Below, one piece after another: positions 1-9,645 of a stretch of DNA of 64,000 nt. Position 1 is the first letter of the stretch. Every line of letters starts with the position of its first letter. This stretch comes from Bradyrhizobium sp. ORS 285 (lineage in GTDB: Bacteria > Pseudomonadota > Alphaproteobacteria > Rhizobiales > Xanthobacteraceae): positions 7,615,001 through 7,679,000 of the forward strand of contig NZ_LT859959.1 of assembly GCF_900176205.1 (NCBI RefSeq). The letters run 5' to 3'. Position numbers and translations under genes: made by a program. The notes under the pieces are model-generated. The model was not told the DNA's origin and searched no databases. It worked only from the letters and a program-made list of their open reading frames with translations.

Positions 1-50
1 CCAAGGATCTGAAGGTCGGTCTGTTCAAGCAGGACGCCGCGCCGTCTTGA
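1..50 (+). CDS. fabA: 3-hydroxydecanoyl-ACP dehydratase, C-terminus only
   Basis: The window opens inside a gene whose last 15 codons (frame from base 3) read [15 protein letters not shown] before a TGA. The DLKVGLF motif matches the C-terminal end of FabA, the cytoplasmic dehydratase/isomerase that introduces the cis double bond in unsaturated fatty acid synthesis. fabB begins 76 bases downstream on the same strand, which is the classic fabA-fabB partnership. Only the tail is visible, so catalytic residues cannot be checked; the call rests on this short motif plus the neighbour. Confidence 0.8.
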   Translation, partial: KDLKVGLFKQDAAPS

Positions 51-126
51 ACCGGCGGACTGCGATCATCGACAGTGCAGCAGGCATGACTGCAACAAAA
101 CACACGAGCAAGGCGAGGCGGACATC

Positions 127-1350
127 ATGAGGCGGGTCGTCATCACGGGCATGGGCATCGTCTCGTCGATCGGCAACAACACCCAGGAGGTGCTTGCGAG
201 CCTGTACGAGGCGAAGTCCGGCATCTCCCGTGCTGAGAAATATGCCGAGCTTGGTTTTCGTTCGCAGGTGCAAGGTGCGCCGACGCTGAATCCGGCCGAG
301 GTGGTCGACCGCCGCGCGATGCGCTTTCTCGGCGAGGGCGCGGCGTGGAATCACGTCGCGATGGAGCAGGCGATCCTCGACTCCGGCCTGGAGCCATCCG
401 ACGTTTCCAACATCCGCACCGGCATCATCATGGGCTCGGGCGGACCGTCGACGCGCACGCTGGTCGAAGCCGCCGACATCACCCGCACCAAGGGCCCCAA
501 GCGGGTCGGACCTTTCGCGGTGCCGAAGGCGATGTCGTCGACGGCGTCTGCGACGCTCGCGACCTGGTTCAAGATCAAGGGCGTGAACTACTCGATCTCC
601 TCCGCCTGCGCGACCTCGAACCATTGCATCGGCAATGCCTATGAGATGATCCAGTACGGCAAGCAGGACGTGATGTTCGCCGGCGGCTGCGAGGAGCTCG
701 ACTGGTCGCTGTCGGTGCTGTTCGACGCGATGGGCGCGATGTCGTCGAAGCACAACGACACGCCTGCGACCGCCTCGCGCCCCTACGATGTGAGCCGCGA
801 CGGCTTCGTGATCGCCGGCGGCGCCGGCGTTCTCGTGCTGGAGGAGCTCGAGCGCGCCAAGGCGCGCGGCGCCAAGATCTACGGCGAGATCGTCGGCTAT
901 GGCGCGACCTCCGACGGCTACGACATGGTCGCGCCGTCCGGCGAGGGCGCCGAGCGCTGCATGCAGATGGCGCTGTCGACGGTGAAGACCAAGATCGACT
1001 ACATCAATCCGCACGCCACCTCGACGCCGGCCGGCGATCCGCCTGAGATGGAGGCGATCCGCAAGGTGTTCGGCGTCGGCGAGAAGTGCCCGCCGATCGC
1101 GGCGACCAAGGCCCTGACCGGCCACTCGCTCGGCGCCACCGGCGTCCAGGAGGCGATCTACTCGCTGCTGATGATGAAGAACGGCTTCATCTGCGAGAGC
1201 GCCAACATCACCGAGCTCGATCCGGTGTTCGCCGACATGCCGATCGTGCGCAAGCGCATCGACAATGCCAAGCTCGGCACCGTCTTGTCGAATTCGTTCG
1301 GCTTCGGCGGCACCAACGCGACGCTGGTGTTCAAGCAGCTCGACGCCTAA
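127..1350 (+). CDS. fabB: beta-ketoacyl-ACP synthase I
   Basis: A 407-residue condensing enzyme of the FabB/FabF family that elongates acyl-ACP, including the unsaturated intermediates made by FabA. The Cys-His-His triad is visible: Cys161 in SSACATS, His296 in NPHATSTP and His333 in [10 protein letters not shown], nearly the same numbering as E. coli FabB. The C-terminus carries the glycine-rich SFGFGGTNA motif. It starts at ATG 127, the length is normal for FabB, and it lies between fabA and fabI on the same strand. FabB is preferred over FabF because of the linked fabA. Confidence 0.95.
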   Translation: MRRVVITGMGIVSSIGNNTQEVLASLYEAKSGISRAEKYAELGFRSQVQGAPTLNPAEVVDRRAMRFLGEGAAWNHVAMEQAILDSGLEPSDVSNIRTGIIMGSGGPSTRTLVEAADITRTKGPKRVGPFAVPKAMSSTASATLATWFKIKGVNYSISSACATSNHCIGNAYEMIQYGKQDVMFAGGCEELDWSLSVLFDAMGAMSSKHNDTPATASRPYDVSRDGFVIAGGAGVLVLEELERAKARGAKIYGEIVGYGATSDGYDMVAPSGEGAERCMQMALSTVKTKIDYINPHATSTPAGDPPEMEAIRKVFGVGEKCPPIAATKALTGHSLGATGVQEAIYSLLMMKNGFICESANITELDPVFADMPIVRKRIDNAKLGTVLSNSFGFGGTNATLVFKQLDA

Positions 1351-1379
1351 GGTTTCGAACAGGATCGTTCCAATCGGCA

Positions 1380-1490
1380 TCATGGCCGGGCAACAGCGCG
1401 AAGCAATGTCTTCGCACCGATGTCCGGCCATTTGCGTCTGTGACGGGCGGTCGTTTCAAGCTGCCAGGGCGCGTGCCCGGCATGACGAAG
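1380..1490. repeat. imperfect inverted repeat between fabB and fabI
   Basis: The 150-base gap between fabB and fabI has a TCATGGCCGGGC arm near 1380 and a GCCCGGCATGA arm near 1480, which are inverted copies with one base missing. Inside is a small hairpin, GCGAAG-N6-CTTCGC, near 1398. It looks like a decayed copy of the palindrome at 30342-30370. The fabI ribosome site AAGGAGAG follows directly, 6 bases before its ATG. It may be an intercistronic RNA hairpin or only an old repeat. Confidence 0.4.
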
Positions 1491-1500
1491 GAGAGACATC

Positions 1501-2301
1501 ATGCAGGGTCTGATGGCAGGCAAGCGCGGTCTGGTCATGGGCATCGCCAATGACCATTCGATCGCCTGGGGCATCGCCAAGACGCTGGCCGCGCACGGCG
1601 CGGAGATGGCCTTCACCTATCAGGGCGATGCGCTCGGCAAGCGCGTGCGTCCGCTGGCTGACGAGCTCGGCGTCAAGCATGTGCTGCCTTGCGACGTCGA
1701 AGACATCGCCAGCGTCGACGGCGTCTTCACGAGCTTGCGGGACGCCTGGGGCGGGCTCGACTTCATCGTCCACGCCGTCGCCTTCTCCGACAAGAATGAG
1801 CTCAAGGGCCGCTACGCCGACACCTCGCGCGAGAACTTCTCGCGCACGATGCTGATCTCCTGCTTCTCTTTCACGGAGATTGCCAAGCGCGCTGCCGAGC
1901 TGATGCCGGAGAGCGGCGGCAGCATGATCACGCTGACCTTCGACGGCTCCAACCGCGTGATGCCCAACTACAATGTGATGGGCGTCGCGAAGGCCGCGCT
2001 CGAAGCCTCGGTGCGCTACCTCGCCGCCGATTACGGCCGCCGCAGCATCCGCGTGAACGCGATCTCCGCAGGCCCCGTGCGGACGCTGGCCGGCTCCGGC
2101 ATCGGCGATGCCCGCTTCATGTTCGCGTTCCAGCAGAAGCACTCGCCGCTCGGCCGCGGCGTGACCTTGGAGGAGCTCGGCGGCTCCGCGCTGTATCTGC
2201 TGTCGGAGCTCTCCGGTGGTGTCACTGGCGAGATCCACTACGTCGACTCCGGCTACAACGTCATCTCGATGCCGCGCCCCGAGGATCTCAAGGCGGAATA
2301 G
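1501..2301 (+). CDS. fabI: enoyl-ACP reductase (NADH)
   Basis: A 266-residue SDR-fold enoyl-ACP reductase that performs the last reduction of each fatty acid elongation cycle in the cytosol. The N-terminus has the FabI-type cofactor site (GLVMGIANDHSIAWGIA). The catalytic Tyr157 in PNYNVMG and Lys164 are present with FabI spacing. The position of the second conserved tyrosine (E. coli Tyr146) holds Phe147. A strong AAGGAGAG ribosome site sits upstream of ATG 1501. It follows fabA and fabB, consistent with one unsaturated fatty acid operon. Alphaproteobacteria often have several FabI paralogues, so this may be one of a set. Confidence 0.93.
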   Translation: MQGLMAGKRGLVMGIANDHSIAWGIAKTLAAHGAEMAFTYQGDALGKRVRPLADELGVKHVLPCDVEDIASVDGVFTSLRDAWGGLDFIVHAVAFSDKNELKGRYADTSRENFSRTMLISCFSFTEIAKRAAELMPESGGSMITLTFDGSNRVMPNYNVMGVAKAALEASVRYLAADYGRRSIRVNAISAGPVRTLAGSGIGDARFMFAFQQKHSPLGRGVTLEELGGSALYLLSELSGGVTGEIHYVDSGYNVISMPRPEDLKAE

Positions 2302-2335
2302 TCGCCGTCCGGTCCACAGCGGGCGTCTGATCGGC

Positions 2336-2373
2336 GGGTGCGGCCGCCGATTGCTGCGATGCGCCCATTTTTT
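2336..2373 (+). terminator. rho-independent terminator after fabI
   Basis: About 35 bases after the fabI stop, GGGTGCG pairs with TGCGCCC (two G-U pairs) around a GC-rich 17-base loop, and six T residues follow almost at once. This is the expected shape of an intrinsic terminator closing the fabA-fabB-fabI transcript before the autotransporter gene. Confidence 0.6.
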
Positions 2374-2498
2374 CCCAGTTGAAGACGATCGATCCCCCAC
2401 TGATAATCGATCGACCTTGACGCGACCTCGGCACGCGCGGCCCCGCGTTGGGCAGCCAGTCGGGTTCGCGCCGGCAGCAAGACGACATCGTGGGGGCG

Positions 2499-4472
2499 AT
2501 GATGCCGCATTGGAAGGCCTGCGTCGTCGCGTTCTGCGCGGCGGGCGCCTCATACGTCGCCGGCGCTGTGCCGGCGCGGTCTCAATCGACCGTCTGGGAT
2601 TCGACGATCTCCAACACGAACTGGTATGTGCCGACAGCCCAACTGCTGGCCTACATGTCGCCGAAGACAAGTTTCACCAACCCGATCCCGATCGGCGACC
2701 AGACGCTGTGGTCCCTGGGCACGGCGACCAACGGCGCCTTCACCGGCACCAGCGTCGCGCAGCTCCGGATCGGTCCGGCCCTGTTGACCGACAGCTCGAC
2801 AATCCAGGGCTTCGTCACGCCGCGGGGACAGATCACCATGCTGTTCACGCCGGCGGGCGGCGGCACTGTCACGGTCGGGCTCGGCTATATGCGCACGCTC
2901 AATGGCGTCACCAGCATGGAAATGCAGATGATCACCGGCGAAACGCTGCTGGTGACGCATTGGGCCTACATGTTGCCCTACGATCCCGCCACCTTCACGC
3001 CGCCGCCGTCAGCGCCCGTGCCGGCCAATTCAGTGCCGCAATGGGCGTGGACAGCAGGCACGCCGTGGCGGATCGTCAGTCCGGCCCTGTTCGGCACGCA
3101 GGCGCCGGGCCGCTTCGTCATCACGAACTATCAGAACGGTTATTTCTGGGGGGCAGGCGTCGCGCCGGCCGGCAGTGCAGCCGGCGGCTTCACGCTGCTC
3201 GGCTCGGTGACACCCGAGGGCAGCGTGCTGTTCAACACGCTGTCACGCGGCAATCTCACCAGCCTGTACGGCGCGGCCAGCGGCAATGCGTCGGGCGCGC
3301 AGATGATCACCTCGACCTATGATCTCACCGGCAACATGACCGGAGATCTGGCGTCGATGTCGCTGGTCCAACCCTATGGCGATACGTTGCGCTCGGCCGG
3401 CGACAGGGTCGGCCTGGCGGCCGCCGATGCGTTGTATCGGCTATCGATGACCTCGGCAGGCTGGAGCGGATCGATGGCTTCAGGGTTCGTCGCGCTCGAT
3501 AATCTCAGCGGTCCATCGCTGAGCAACGCGGTCAAGCAGACGCTGCCGGTGCTGACCGGCGCTGCGTCGCAGGCGACCTATGTGACGCAGCGCGATTTCC
3601 GTCAGACGATGACCAACCGGCTCGATGAGATCAGCGGCGCCGCCGGCCGCAATGTCTGGGTGCAGCCGCTCGGCAGCGTCACGCGGCAGGCCGGCCGCGA
3701 TGGTGTTCCAGGCTATGACGCCTCCGGTGGTGGCCTGGCCTTCGGCGCCGATGCGGCGCTGTCGCCACGCGCCATGGTCGGCGGCGTCTTCGGCTATTCA
3801 CGGCAGACGATCACGGGCAGCGATGATGCCGTGCCGAACCGTCTCGGCCTGTCGTCCTACCAGCTCGGACTCTATGGAGCCTACGCGATCAGCCGCGACG
3901 TGATGCTCGACTATCAGCTCGACGGCGGGTGGAGCGACAACGGCGAGAACAGGTCGCTGACTTTCATGGCGGCGTCCGCGGGCGGAAGCTATCGCTCCGT
4001 CACGGGTCATGCCGGCGTCGGTATCAAGACGCGAATTCCGCTGACGGCAGACGTCGCGCTGATCCCGTCGCTGCGGTTCGACTACGGCACCGTGCGCAGC
4101 GATGCCTATCGGGAAAGCGGGGCCGGCGGCTTCAGCCTCAACGTCGACCCGCAGAGCTATCAGGAGCTGACGACGACGGCCGGCTTGAAAGCCGTCTACC
4201 AGCTGGCGAGGCAGGTTCGTCTGACCGCCGATCTCGGCGCCGGCTACAACGCCCTGAACCAGAGACTGCAGGTCGGCGCAGCCTTCTCCGGCGGCGGCGA
4301 CAGCTTCGTCACCAACGGCCTCGGCCTGTCGGCGTGGACCTATTCGGCAGGCCTTGGTCTGATCACGACCGCCAGCGACCGGCTCGATCTCAGCCTTCGC
4401 TATGGCCTCGACACGACGCCGTCTGGCCTGGTCCGGCAGTCAGGTCATGGAGTGCTTCGCCTAAGGCTTTGA
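2499..4472 (+). CDS. autotransporter-domain outer membrane protein
   Basis: About 657 residues. ATG 2499 is chosen because it starts a clean Sec signal peptide (a basic residue, a hydrophobic stretch, then AVPARSQS near residue 28); an in-frame TTG lies at 2448. Residues about 30-380 are rich in Ser, Thr, Gly and Asn, with YSxxG-like spacing expected of a secreted passenger. Residues about 380-657 alternate aromatic and glycine residues as in an autotransporter beta-barrel (type V secretion). It ends in Leu rather than the usual terminal Phe or Trp. Its 3' end overlaps the convergent GNAT gene by 12 bases. The cargo function is unknown. Confidence 0.75.
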   Translation: MMPHWKACVVAFCAAGASYVAGAVPARSQSTVWDSTISNTNWYVPTAQLLAYMSPKTSFTNPIPIGDQTLWSLGTATNGAFTGTSVAQLRIGPALLTDSSTIQGFVTPRGQITMLFTPAGGGTVTVGLGYMRTLNGVTSMEMQMITGETLLVTHWAYMLPYDPATFTPPPSAPVPANSVPQWAWTAGTPWRIVSPALFGTQAPGRFVITNYQNGYFWGAGVAPAGSAAGGFTLLGSVTPEGSVLFNTLSRGNLTSLYGAASGNASGAQMITSTYDLTGNMTGDLASMSLVQPYGDTLRSAGDRVGLAAADALYRLSMTSAGWSGSMASGFVALDNLSGPSLSNAVKQTLPVLTGAASQATYVTQRDFRQTMTNRLDEISGAAGRNVWVQPLGSVTRQAGRDGVPGYDASGGGLAFGADAALSPRAMVGGVFGYSRQTITGSDDAVPNRLGLSSYQLGLYGAYAISRDVMLDYQLDGGWSDNGENRSLTFMAASAGGSYRSVTGHAGVGIKTRIPLTADVALIPSLRFDYGTVRSDAYRESGAGGFSLNVDPQSYQELTTTAGLKAVYQLARQVRLTADLGAGYNALNQRLQVGAAFSGGGDSFVTNGLGLSAWTYSAGLGLITTASDRLDLSLRYGLDTTPSGLVRQSGHGVLRLRL

Positions 4473-4943
4473 CGGCGAAGCCGCCGGCGTATCGCCGCGT
4501 TTCCAGCGGTAATATTTCATGATCCGGCCATGCACGGGATCGGCCTCCGTCTTCTCCAGGACGAAGCGTTCGCGTTCATACCAGCGCCACGCCCTCTCGT
4601 TGCCTTCGGCGCAACGCAGCCAGATCTCGTGCGGGAGCAGCTGGCGGGTGAAGCCGAGCAGGCGTCGGCCGAGCGAGCGGCCCTGATAGGCAGGGGCGAT
4701 CATCAGCTGGTCGAGATAGAGCCGTTCGACGTTGATCGCGAGCATCGCGGCGAGCGCGCCACCGTCATCCGCGACATAGAGGCTCCAGCCGCCGGCAACC
4801 TCGCGCGGCACGCGGTCAGCGAGATAGGTCAGCAGCTTCTCGCTCGGGCTATCGAGCCCGGTCGAGCACCAGCTGTCCATCCAGAGCCGGGCGACGGCGT
4901 CGTATTCTTCGGGGCGGGCCATGCGGATGATCAGCTCGGGCAT
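4461..4943 (-). CDS. GNAT family N-acetyltransferase
   Basis: A 160-residue protein with a single GNAT domain. The acetyl-CoA pyrophosphate loop is visible as YQGRSLGRRLL near residue 90, preceded by the beta-4 strand LYLDQLMIAP and followed by the WYERERF segment typical of motif B. The substrate cannot be read from sequence. It runs convergently into the autotransporter gene with a 12-base overlap of coding ends. The start at 4943 gives a family-typical N-terminus (ELIIRMARPEEYDAV). Confidence 0.82.
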   Translation of the reverse strand: MPELIIRMARPEEYDAVARLWMDSWCSTGLDSPSEKLLTYLADRVPREVAGGWSLYVADDGGALAAMLAINVERLYLDQLMIAPAYQGRSLGRRLLGFTRQLLPHEIWLRCAEGNERAWRWYERERFVLEKTEADPVHGRIMKYYRWKRGDTPAASPSKP

Positions 4944-4978
4944 GGACGTGTGACCTCCGGCGGGACGTGGAGGAAGCC

Positions 4979-5082
4979 TAAAGCGCGATGAGATCAGGAT
5001 GAATCGTCATCGCGCTTTAGGTTGTTGTTTGCGCATGATCTTTTCGGAAAACCGCTGCGCACTTTTCCGGATCATGCTTTAA
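4979..5082. repeat. two-hairpin intergenic palindromic repeat, copy 1
   Basis: Two adjacent stem-loops: 4980-5018 (AAAGCGCGATGA paired with TCATCGCGCTTT) and 5033-5078 (GCATGATC paired with GATCATGC, with CGGAAAA/TTTTCCG inside). A nearly identical 104-base copy is at 30380-30483, and a diverged copy with the same second hairpin is at 17142-17243. The shape matches the RIME-like mosaic elements known from rhizobial intergenic DNA. Here it lies between the GNAT start and the pnp end. Confidence 0.85.
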
Positions 5083-5118
5083 GCTTTCTCATCCGTCATT
5101 GCGAGATGTCGACCGCCG

Positions 5119-5147
5119 AAACGAAAAGGGCGGCCCGAGAGCCGCCC
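5119..5147 (-). terminator. rho-independent terminator of pnp
   Basis: On the minus strand, 28 bases after the pnp stop, GGGCGGC pairs perfectly with GCCGCCC around a six-base loop and is followed by TTTTCGTTT. This is a textbook intrinsic terminator ending the rpsO-pnp transcript. Confidence 0.85.
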
Positions 5148-5174
5148 TTCGTATCTCATCGATGAGCTACCAGC

Positions 5175-7331
5175 TTACTCGCCGGCGGCTTCGCGCGCCT
5201 CGGCGGGCGCGTCCTTCTGCTTGGCCTCGAGGTCCTCGCCGGTGGTCTGGTCGACGGCCTTCATCGACAGCCGGGTCTTGCCGCGGTCGTCGAAGCCGAG
5301 CAGCTTGACCTTGACCTTGTCGCCTTCCTTGACGACGTCGGTAGTCTTCTGCACGCGCTTGTCGGCGAGCTGCGAGATGTGCACGAGGCCATCGCGGGTG
5401 CCGAAGAAGTTCACGAAGGCGCCGAACTCCATCACCTTGACGACGGTGCCGTCATAGATCTGGCCGACCTCCGGATCGGAGGCGATCGACTTGATCCACT
5501 TGATGGCGGCCTTCATGGCCTCGCCGTCGCTGGAGGCGACCTTCACGGTGCCGTCGTCCTCGATGTTGACCTTGGCGCCGGTCTTCTCGACGATCTCGCG
5601 GATCACCTTGCCGCCGGTGCCGATCACTTCGCGGATCTTGTCGGTCGGGATCTTGAAGGTCTCGATGCGCGGCGCGTATTCGCCGAGCTCGGCGCGCGCG
5701 TTGGTCAGCGCCTTGGACATCTCACCCAGGATGTGGATGCGGCCCTCACGCGCCTGGCCGAGCGCCACACGCATGATCTCCTCGGTGATGCCTTCGATCT
5801 TGATGTCCATCTGCAGCGAGGTGATACCGCTCTCGGTGCCCGCGACCTTGAAGTCCATGTCGCCGAGATGGTCCTCGTCGCCGAGGATGTCCGACAGCAC
5901 GGCGAAGCGGCTGCCCTCCAGGATCAGGCCCATCGCGATGCCTGCGGTCGGCCGCTTCAGCGGCACGCCGGCATCCATCAGTGCCAGCGACGAGCCGCAG
6001 ACGGTCGCCATCGACGACGATCCGTTCGACTCCGTCACCTCCGACACGACGCGCGTCGTGTAGGGGAATTCGTGATGCGGCGGCAGCACCGGGTGGATCG
6101 CGCGCCAGGCCAGCTTGCCGTGGCCGATCTCGCGGCGCTTGGTGCCGCCGAGGCGGCCGGTCTCGCCGACCGAGTAGGGAGGGAAGTTGTAGTGCAGCAG
6201 GAACGTCTCTTTGTACGTTCCCGACAGCGCGTCGATGTACTGCTCGTCCTCGCCGGTGCCGAGCGTGGTCACGACCAGCGCCTGGGTCTCACCGCGGGTG
6301 AACAGCGCCGAACCGTGGGCGCGCGGCAGAACGCCGACTTCGCAGACGATGTTGCGCACGGTCTTGGCATCGCGGCCGTCGATGCGCTTGCCGGTGTCGA
6401 GGATGTTCCAGCGAACGATCTTGGCCTCGAGCTCCTTGAACACGGCGGCGACCCGGAGCTTGTCGTATTTCGGCTCCTGCCCCTCGGGGAAGAAGTAGGC
6501 CATCACCTTTTCCTTGACGGCGCCGACCGCAGCGTAGCGCTGCTGCTTGATCGGAATCGCGTAGGCGGTGCGCAGGTCCTGCTCGGCGATGCCGAGCATC
6601 TCCTTCTCGATCGCGCTGTTGTCGATGATCGCGACGTCGCGCGGATCCTTGGCGGCCTTCTCGGCCAGCTCGATGATCGCGTTGATGACCGGCTGGAAGT
6701 GACGGTGACCGAACATCACCGCGCCGAGCATGATGTCCTCGTTGAGCTCCTTGGCCTCCGATTCCACCATCAGCACCGCGTCCGAGGTGCCGGCGACGAC
6801 CAGGTCGAGCTGGGTGTCGGCCATCTCGTCGAGGGTCGGATTGAGGATGTATTCGTCATTGGCGAAGCCGACGCGGGCCGCGCCGATCGGGCCCTTGAAC
6901 GGCACGCCCGAGAGGGTCAGCGCAGCGGACGCGCCGACTAGCGCCACGATATCCGGATCGTTCTCCATGTCGTGTGACAGCACGGTCACGATGACCTGGG
7001 TCTCGTTGCGCCAGGAGTCGACGAACAGCGGGCGGATCGGACGGTCGATCAGACGGGAGACCAGCGTCTCCTTCTCGGTCGGACGGCCCTCGCGCTTGAA
7101 ATAGCCGCCGGGGATGCGGCCGGCCGCGTAGGCCTTTTCCTGATAGTCGACGGTCAGGGGCAGGAAGTCGACGCCGTCGCGCGGCGCCTTGGCGGCGACG
7201 ACGGTCGCCAGCACGACGGTCTCGCCATAGGTGGCGACGACGGCGCCGTCAGCCTGGCGCGCGATCTTGCCGGTTTCCAGCTTGAGGGGACGTCCACCCC
7301 AGTCGATCTCGACGGAATGCTTGGTAAACAT
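5175..7331 (-). CDS. pnp: polyribonucleotide nucleotidyltransferase (PNPase)
   Basis: A 718-residue enzyme degrading RNA 3' to 5' by phosphorolysis, a degradosome component. Order: first RNase PH domain (residues 1-210), alpha-helical linker, second RNase PH domain (about 310-540, with [18 protein letters not shown]), KH domain (about 555-615, [15 protein letters not shown]) and S1 domain (about 622-690, [13 protein letters not shown]). Length and domain order are standard. The ATG is preceded by a GAAAGAAG ribosome site. It follows rpsO with a long hairpin in between (7380-7445), as in the autoregulated E. coli rpsO-pnp operon, and a terminator follows. Confidence 0.97.
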   Translation of the reverse strand: MFTKHSVEIDWGGRPLKLETGKIARQADGAVVATYGETVVLATVVAAKAPRDGVDFLPLTVDYQEKAYAAGRIPGGYFKREGRPTEKETLVSRLIDRPIRPLFVDSWRNETQVIVTVLSHDMENDPDIVALVGASAALTLSGVPFKGPIGAARVGFANDEYILNPTLDEMADTQLDLVVAGTSDAVLMVESEAKELNEDIMLGAVMFGHRHFQPVINAIIELAEKAAKDPRDVAIIDNSAIEKEMLGIAEQDLRTAYAIPIKQQRYAAVGAVKEKVMAYFFPEGQEPKYDKLRVAAVFKELEAKIVRWNILDTGKRIDGRDAKTVRNIVCEVGVLPRAHGSALFTRGETQALVVTTLGTGEDEQYIDALSGTYKETFLLHYNFPPYSVGETGRLGGTKRREIGHGKLAWRAIHPVLPPHHEFPYTTRVVSEVTESNGSSSMATVCGSSLALMDAGVPLKRPTAGIAMGLILEGSRFAVLSDILGDEDHLGDMDFKVAGTESGITSLQMDIKIEGITEEIMRVALGQAREGRIHILGEMSKALTNARAELGEYAPRIETFKIPTDKIREVIGTGGKVIREIVEKTGAKVNIEDDGTVKVASSDGEAMKAAIKWIKSIASDPEVGQIYDGTVVKVMEFGAFVNFFGTRDGLVHISQLADKRVQKTTDVVKEGDKVKVKLLGFDDRGKTRLSMKAVDQTTGEDLEAKQKDAPAEAREAAGE

Positions 7332-7370
7332 GGGTATCTTCTTTCATAGGATGAGAGAAGGCAGATCCCC

Positions 7371-7445
7371 CAAAACAAAAAAACCATGCGCAAGATTGCA
7401 GGGCGCTGGATTGCGATCAGCGCCCTGCGATCCTGCCATGGTTTT
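7371..7445 (-). terminator. very long hairpin plus U-tract between rpsO and pnp
   Basis: AAAACCATG (7380-7388) pairs with CATGGTTTT (7437-7445), and GCAGGGCGCTG (7398-7408) pairs with CAGCGCCCTGC (7418-7428). The segment between them also pairs with one G-U, so the stem runs for roughly 28 base pairs around a 9-base loop. On the minus strand a T-rich run (TTTTTTTGTTTT) follows, so it can act as the rpsO terminator. The position in the pnp leader also matches the RNase III processing hairpin of the E. coli operon. The other 240 bases of the gap, up to rpsO, hold only a short GCGCGCGA/TCGCGCGC palindrome near 7650 and no gene. Confidence 0.75.
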
Positions 7446-7688
7446 CTTATTTCGGATGGCGTCCATCCTTCTTGTCGTACGGGCACCTTGCCCGTCACGC
7501 CCAGCGGCCGGATTGCTGCTGAGGCGTACTGTACAGTCTGGGCGGAACCGGCGGGTCAGCGTATCGCTTCTTTCCGGATTCCGGCCAGACCGCATGATCC
7601 CGGACTTCGCGAACGCCGCGACCTGCGGCGTTCTCAGGACCATGCCATCACGCGCGCGAACTCGCGCGCGCTCACTCGAGGTCGAAGC

Positions 7689-7958
7689 TCAACGACGGAT
7701 GTTGTGCTTCTCGAGCAGCGCCTTGTAGCGCGCCTCGTCGTTCTTCTTCAGATAGTCCAGCAGCGAACGGCGGGTCGACACCAGCTTCAGGAGGCCGCGG
7801 CGGGAGTGATTGTCCTTGCCGTGGGTCTTGAAATGGTTCGTCAGGTTGTTGATGCGTTCCGACAGGATCGCGACCTGCACCTCGGGAGAACCGGTATCAC
7901 CGGCCTTGGTGGCGTTCGCCTTGATGATTTCCGCCTTGCGCTCTGCGGTCACCGACAT
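7689..7958 (-). CDS. rpsO: 30S ribosomal protein S15
   Basis: An 89-residue small-subunit protein that binds the central domain of 16S rRNA. The S15 signature is present: [10 protein letters not shown] near residue 24, [19 protein letters not shown] in the middle and [12 protein letters not shown] near residue 65. ATG 7958 is chosen over an in-frame TTG six bases upstream because it gives the standard MSVTAERK start and family length. It starts 3 bases after the truB stop; pnp follows after the long hairpin. Confidence 0.98.
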   Translation of the reverse strand: MSVTAERKAEIIKANATKAGDTGSPEVQVAILSERINNLTNHFKTHGKDNHSRRGLLKLVSTRRSLLDYLKKNDEARYKALLEKHNIRR

Positions 7959-7960
7959 CG

Positions 7961-9067
7961 TCAATCTCTTTCGTTGCGACCGGAGCTGGCAGTCAGTCCG
8001 GTCAGGTTGAACACGCGCTTGGGGATGAGTTCGCCATTGCCAATTTCGGCAAGCGCCAAAAGGCGGCCTGCGACCGTGACATAGACTGTGCCGCTACTCT
8101 GGGGCGCATCCCGTCCGCGCAACAAGACGGCCTGGCCCCGGTGGAGCCTTGCCGCGTCAGCCCGCGTGACGGCCAGTGCCGGGATGTCGTCCAGCGCGGT
8201 CTCAACGGGCAGCAGTGCGTCGGCGAGGTTTCCCTCACCGGACGCGGCTCTATTGCACAAAGCCTCCAGCTGTTCCAGCGGAATCATGTCGTTCTCGGTA
8301 AACGGACCGACCAGGGTCCGCCGGAGCGCGCTGATATGGCCGTAGCAGCCGAGGATGCGGCCCATGTCGCGGGCCAGCGCCCGGACATAGGTTCCCTTGC
8401 CGCATTCCGCCTCGAACACCGAATGGTCGGCGTCGGGCTGGTCGACGAGGGTCAATTCGTGGATTTCGACCGGACGCGGCTGCAACTCGACGACCTCGCC
8501 ATCGCGGGCGAGGTCATAGGCGCGCTCGCCCTGGATCTTGATCGCGGAATAGCGCGGCGGGGTCTGTTCGATGCGGCCGGTAAATTGCGGCAGCAGCGCA
8601 CGGATCGCTTCGACGTCCGGCCGGCTCTCGCTGGTGTGGACGACGCGGCCTTCGGTGTCGTCCGTATCGCGCTCCGCGCCCCACGTGACGGTGAAACGGT
8701 AGCGCTTGCGGCCGTCCATCACGAACGGAACGGTCTTGGTCGCCTCGCCCAGCGCGATCGGCAACCCGCCCGAGGCGAGCGGATCGAGCGTGCCGGCATG
8801 GCCGGCGCGCTTGGCCTGGAACAGCCGCTTGGCAACGGCGACGGCCTGCGTCGAAGTCATGCCGATCGGCTTGTCGAGCACCACCCAGCCATGAACGTCG
8901 CGACGGTCGCGGCGCGGCTGTCCCTGATGGTTTCCTTGGCGCTGCTTGTTGCGCGGATCATTGTTGTCGCGCGGACGTCCGTCGGCCGAATGATTTTTTT
9001 TCGCATTGACGGCGATCGTATCGGCGGGAAGCGATTCGACAGTGCCGGTTTCGGGGGGAATGGTCAT
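7961..9067 (-). CDS. truB: tRNA pseudouridine(55) synthase
   Basis: A 368-residue enzyme that makes pseudouridine 55 in the T-loop of tRNAs. The catalytic motif GTLDPLASG has Asp95, and the motifs [14 protein letters not shown] and [11 protein letters not shown] are also typical. The first 60 residues are a basic, Asn/Gln/Arg-rich extension not found in short TruB proteins. It may bind RNA or be disordered. Its start overlaps the rbfA stop by one base (TGATG) and its stop lies 3 bases before rpsO, so it is translationally coupled in the operon. Confidence 0.96.
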   Translation of the reverse strand: MTIPPETGTVESLPADTIAVNAKKNHSADGRPRDNNDPRNKQRQGNHQGQPRRDRRDVHGWVVLDKPIGMTSTQAVAVAKRLFQAKRAGHAGTLDPLASGGLPIALGEATKTVPFVMDGRKRYRFTVTWGAERDTDDTEGRVVHTSESRPDVEAIRALLPQFTGRIEQTPPRYSAIKIQGERAYDLARDGEVVELQPRPVEIHELTLVDQPDADHSVFEAECGKGTYVRALARDMGRILGCYGHISALRRTLVGPFTENDMIPLEQLEALCNRAASGEGNLADALLPVETALDDIPALAVTRADAARLHRGQAVLLRGRDAPQSSGTVYVTVAGRLLALAEIGNGELIPKRVFNLTGLTASSGRNERD

Positions 9068-9483
9068 CAGCTCTCTTCCGAATCCGAGTTGAGATCTCTC
9101 TGCACCGCAGGTGTTCTTAGTAATTTCTCGATCCGTTCCGCTTCGTCGAATCGCTCGTCGACGCGGAAGCGGACGTCAGGTGCAAATTTCAGGTTAACGC
9201 GCCGCGCGACTTCGCCGCGCAGGAACTTCTTGTTGCGCTCCAGCGCCGCGAGCACGACGTCCGTGTCGCGTCCGCCGAGCGGCATGATGTAGATCGTTGC
9301 AAGCTTGAGATCGGGCGACATGCGGACTTCGGGCACCGTAATGATGTGTCCCTCCAGGTCCGGATCGTGCGCATGACCCTGACTGAGAATGTCGGCGACA
9401 GCGTGGCGCACGGTTTCGGCGACGCGCAGCTGGCGCTGCGAGCCCCCGGAAGCCGCGCTTCCCCTCTGATGATGACGAGGCAT
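9067..9483 (-). CDS. rbfA: 30S ribosome-binding factor RbfA
   Basis: A 138-residue late-assembly factor of the 30S subunit with a single KH-like domain. [19 protein letters not shown] and the C-terminal [24 protein letters not shown] region are characteristic. ATG 9483 (MPRHHQRG) is chosen because rhizobial RbfA proteins begin this way; an in-frame upstream start would add eight atypical residues. It sits between infB and truB, the usual order, and is coupled to truB through a TGATG overlap. Confidence 0.95.
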   Translation of the reverse strand: MPRHHQRGSAASGGSQRQLRVAETVRHAVADILSQGHAHDPDLEGHIITVPEVRMSPDLKLATIYIMPLGGRDTDVVLAALERNKKFLRGEVARRVNLKFAPDVRFRVDERFDEAERIEKLLRTPAVQRDLNSDSEES

Positions 9484-9568
9484 GTTGCGAAATATCCAAT
9501 GGATCATCGCCCCGCGCTGACGCGGGCGAGAGGATCATTCTGATTGAGTTCAACGACGCTTGGTTAAG

Positions 9569-9619
9569 TTCAAGCTGCGCAGCGATTCCGCAGATGCACG
9601 GAATCGCTGCTCACTTGAA
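9569..9619 (-). promoter_or_regulatory. intercistronic hairpin between infB and rbfA
   Basis: GCAGCGATTCCG (9579-9590) pairs perfectly with CGGAATCGCTGC (9599-9610) around an 8-base loop, with outer TTCAAG/CTTGAA arms. No T-run follows on the minus strand, so termination is unlikely. It may be an RNA processing or stability element in the 162-base infB-rbfA gap. Confidence 0.5.
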
Positions 9620-9645
9620 TGCAGCGCGCTCTGTAGGATTCGGAC

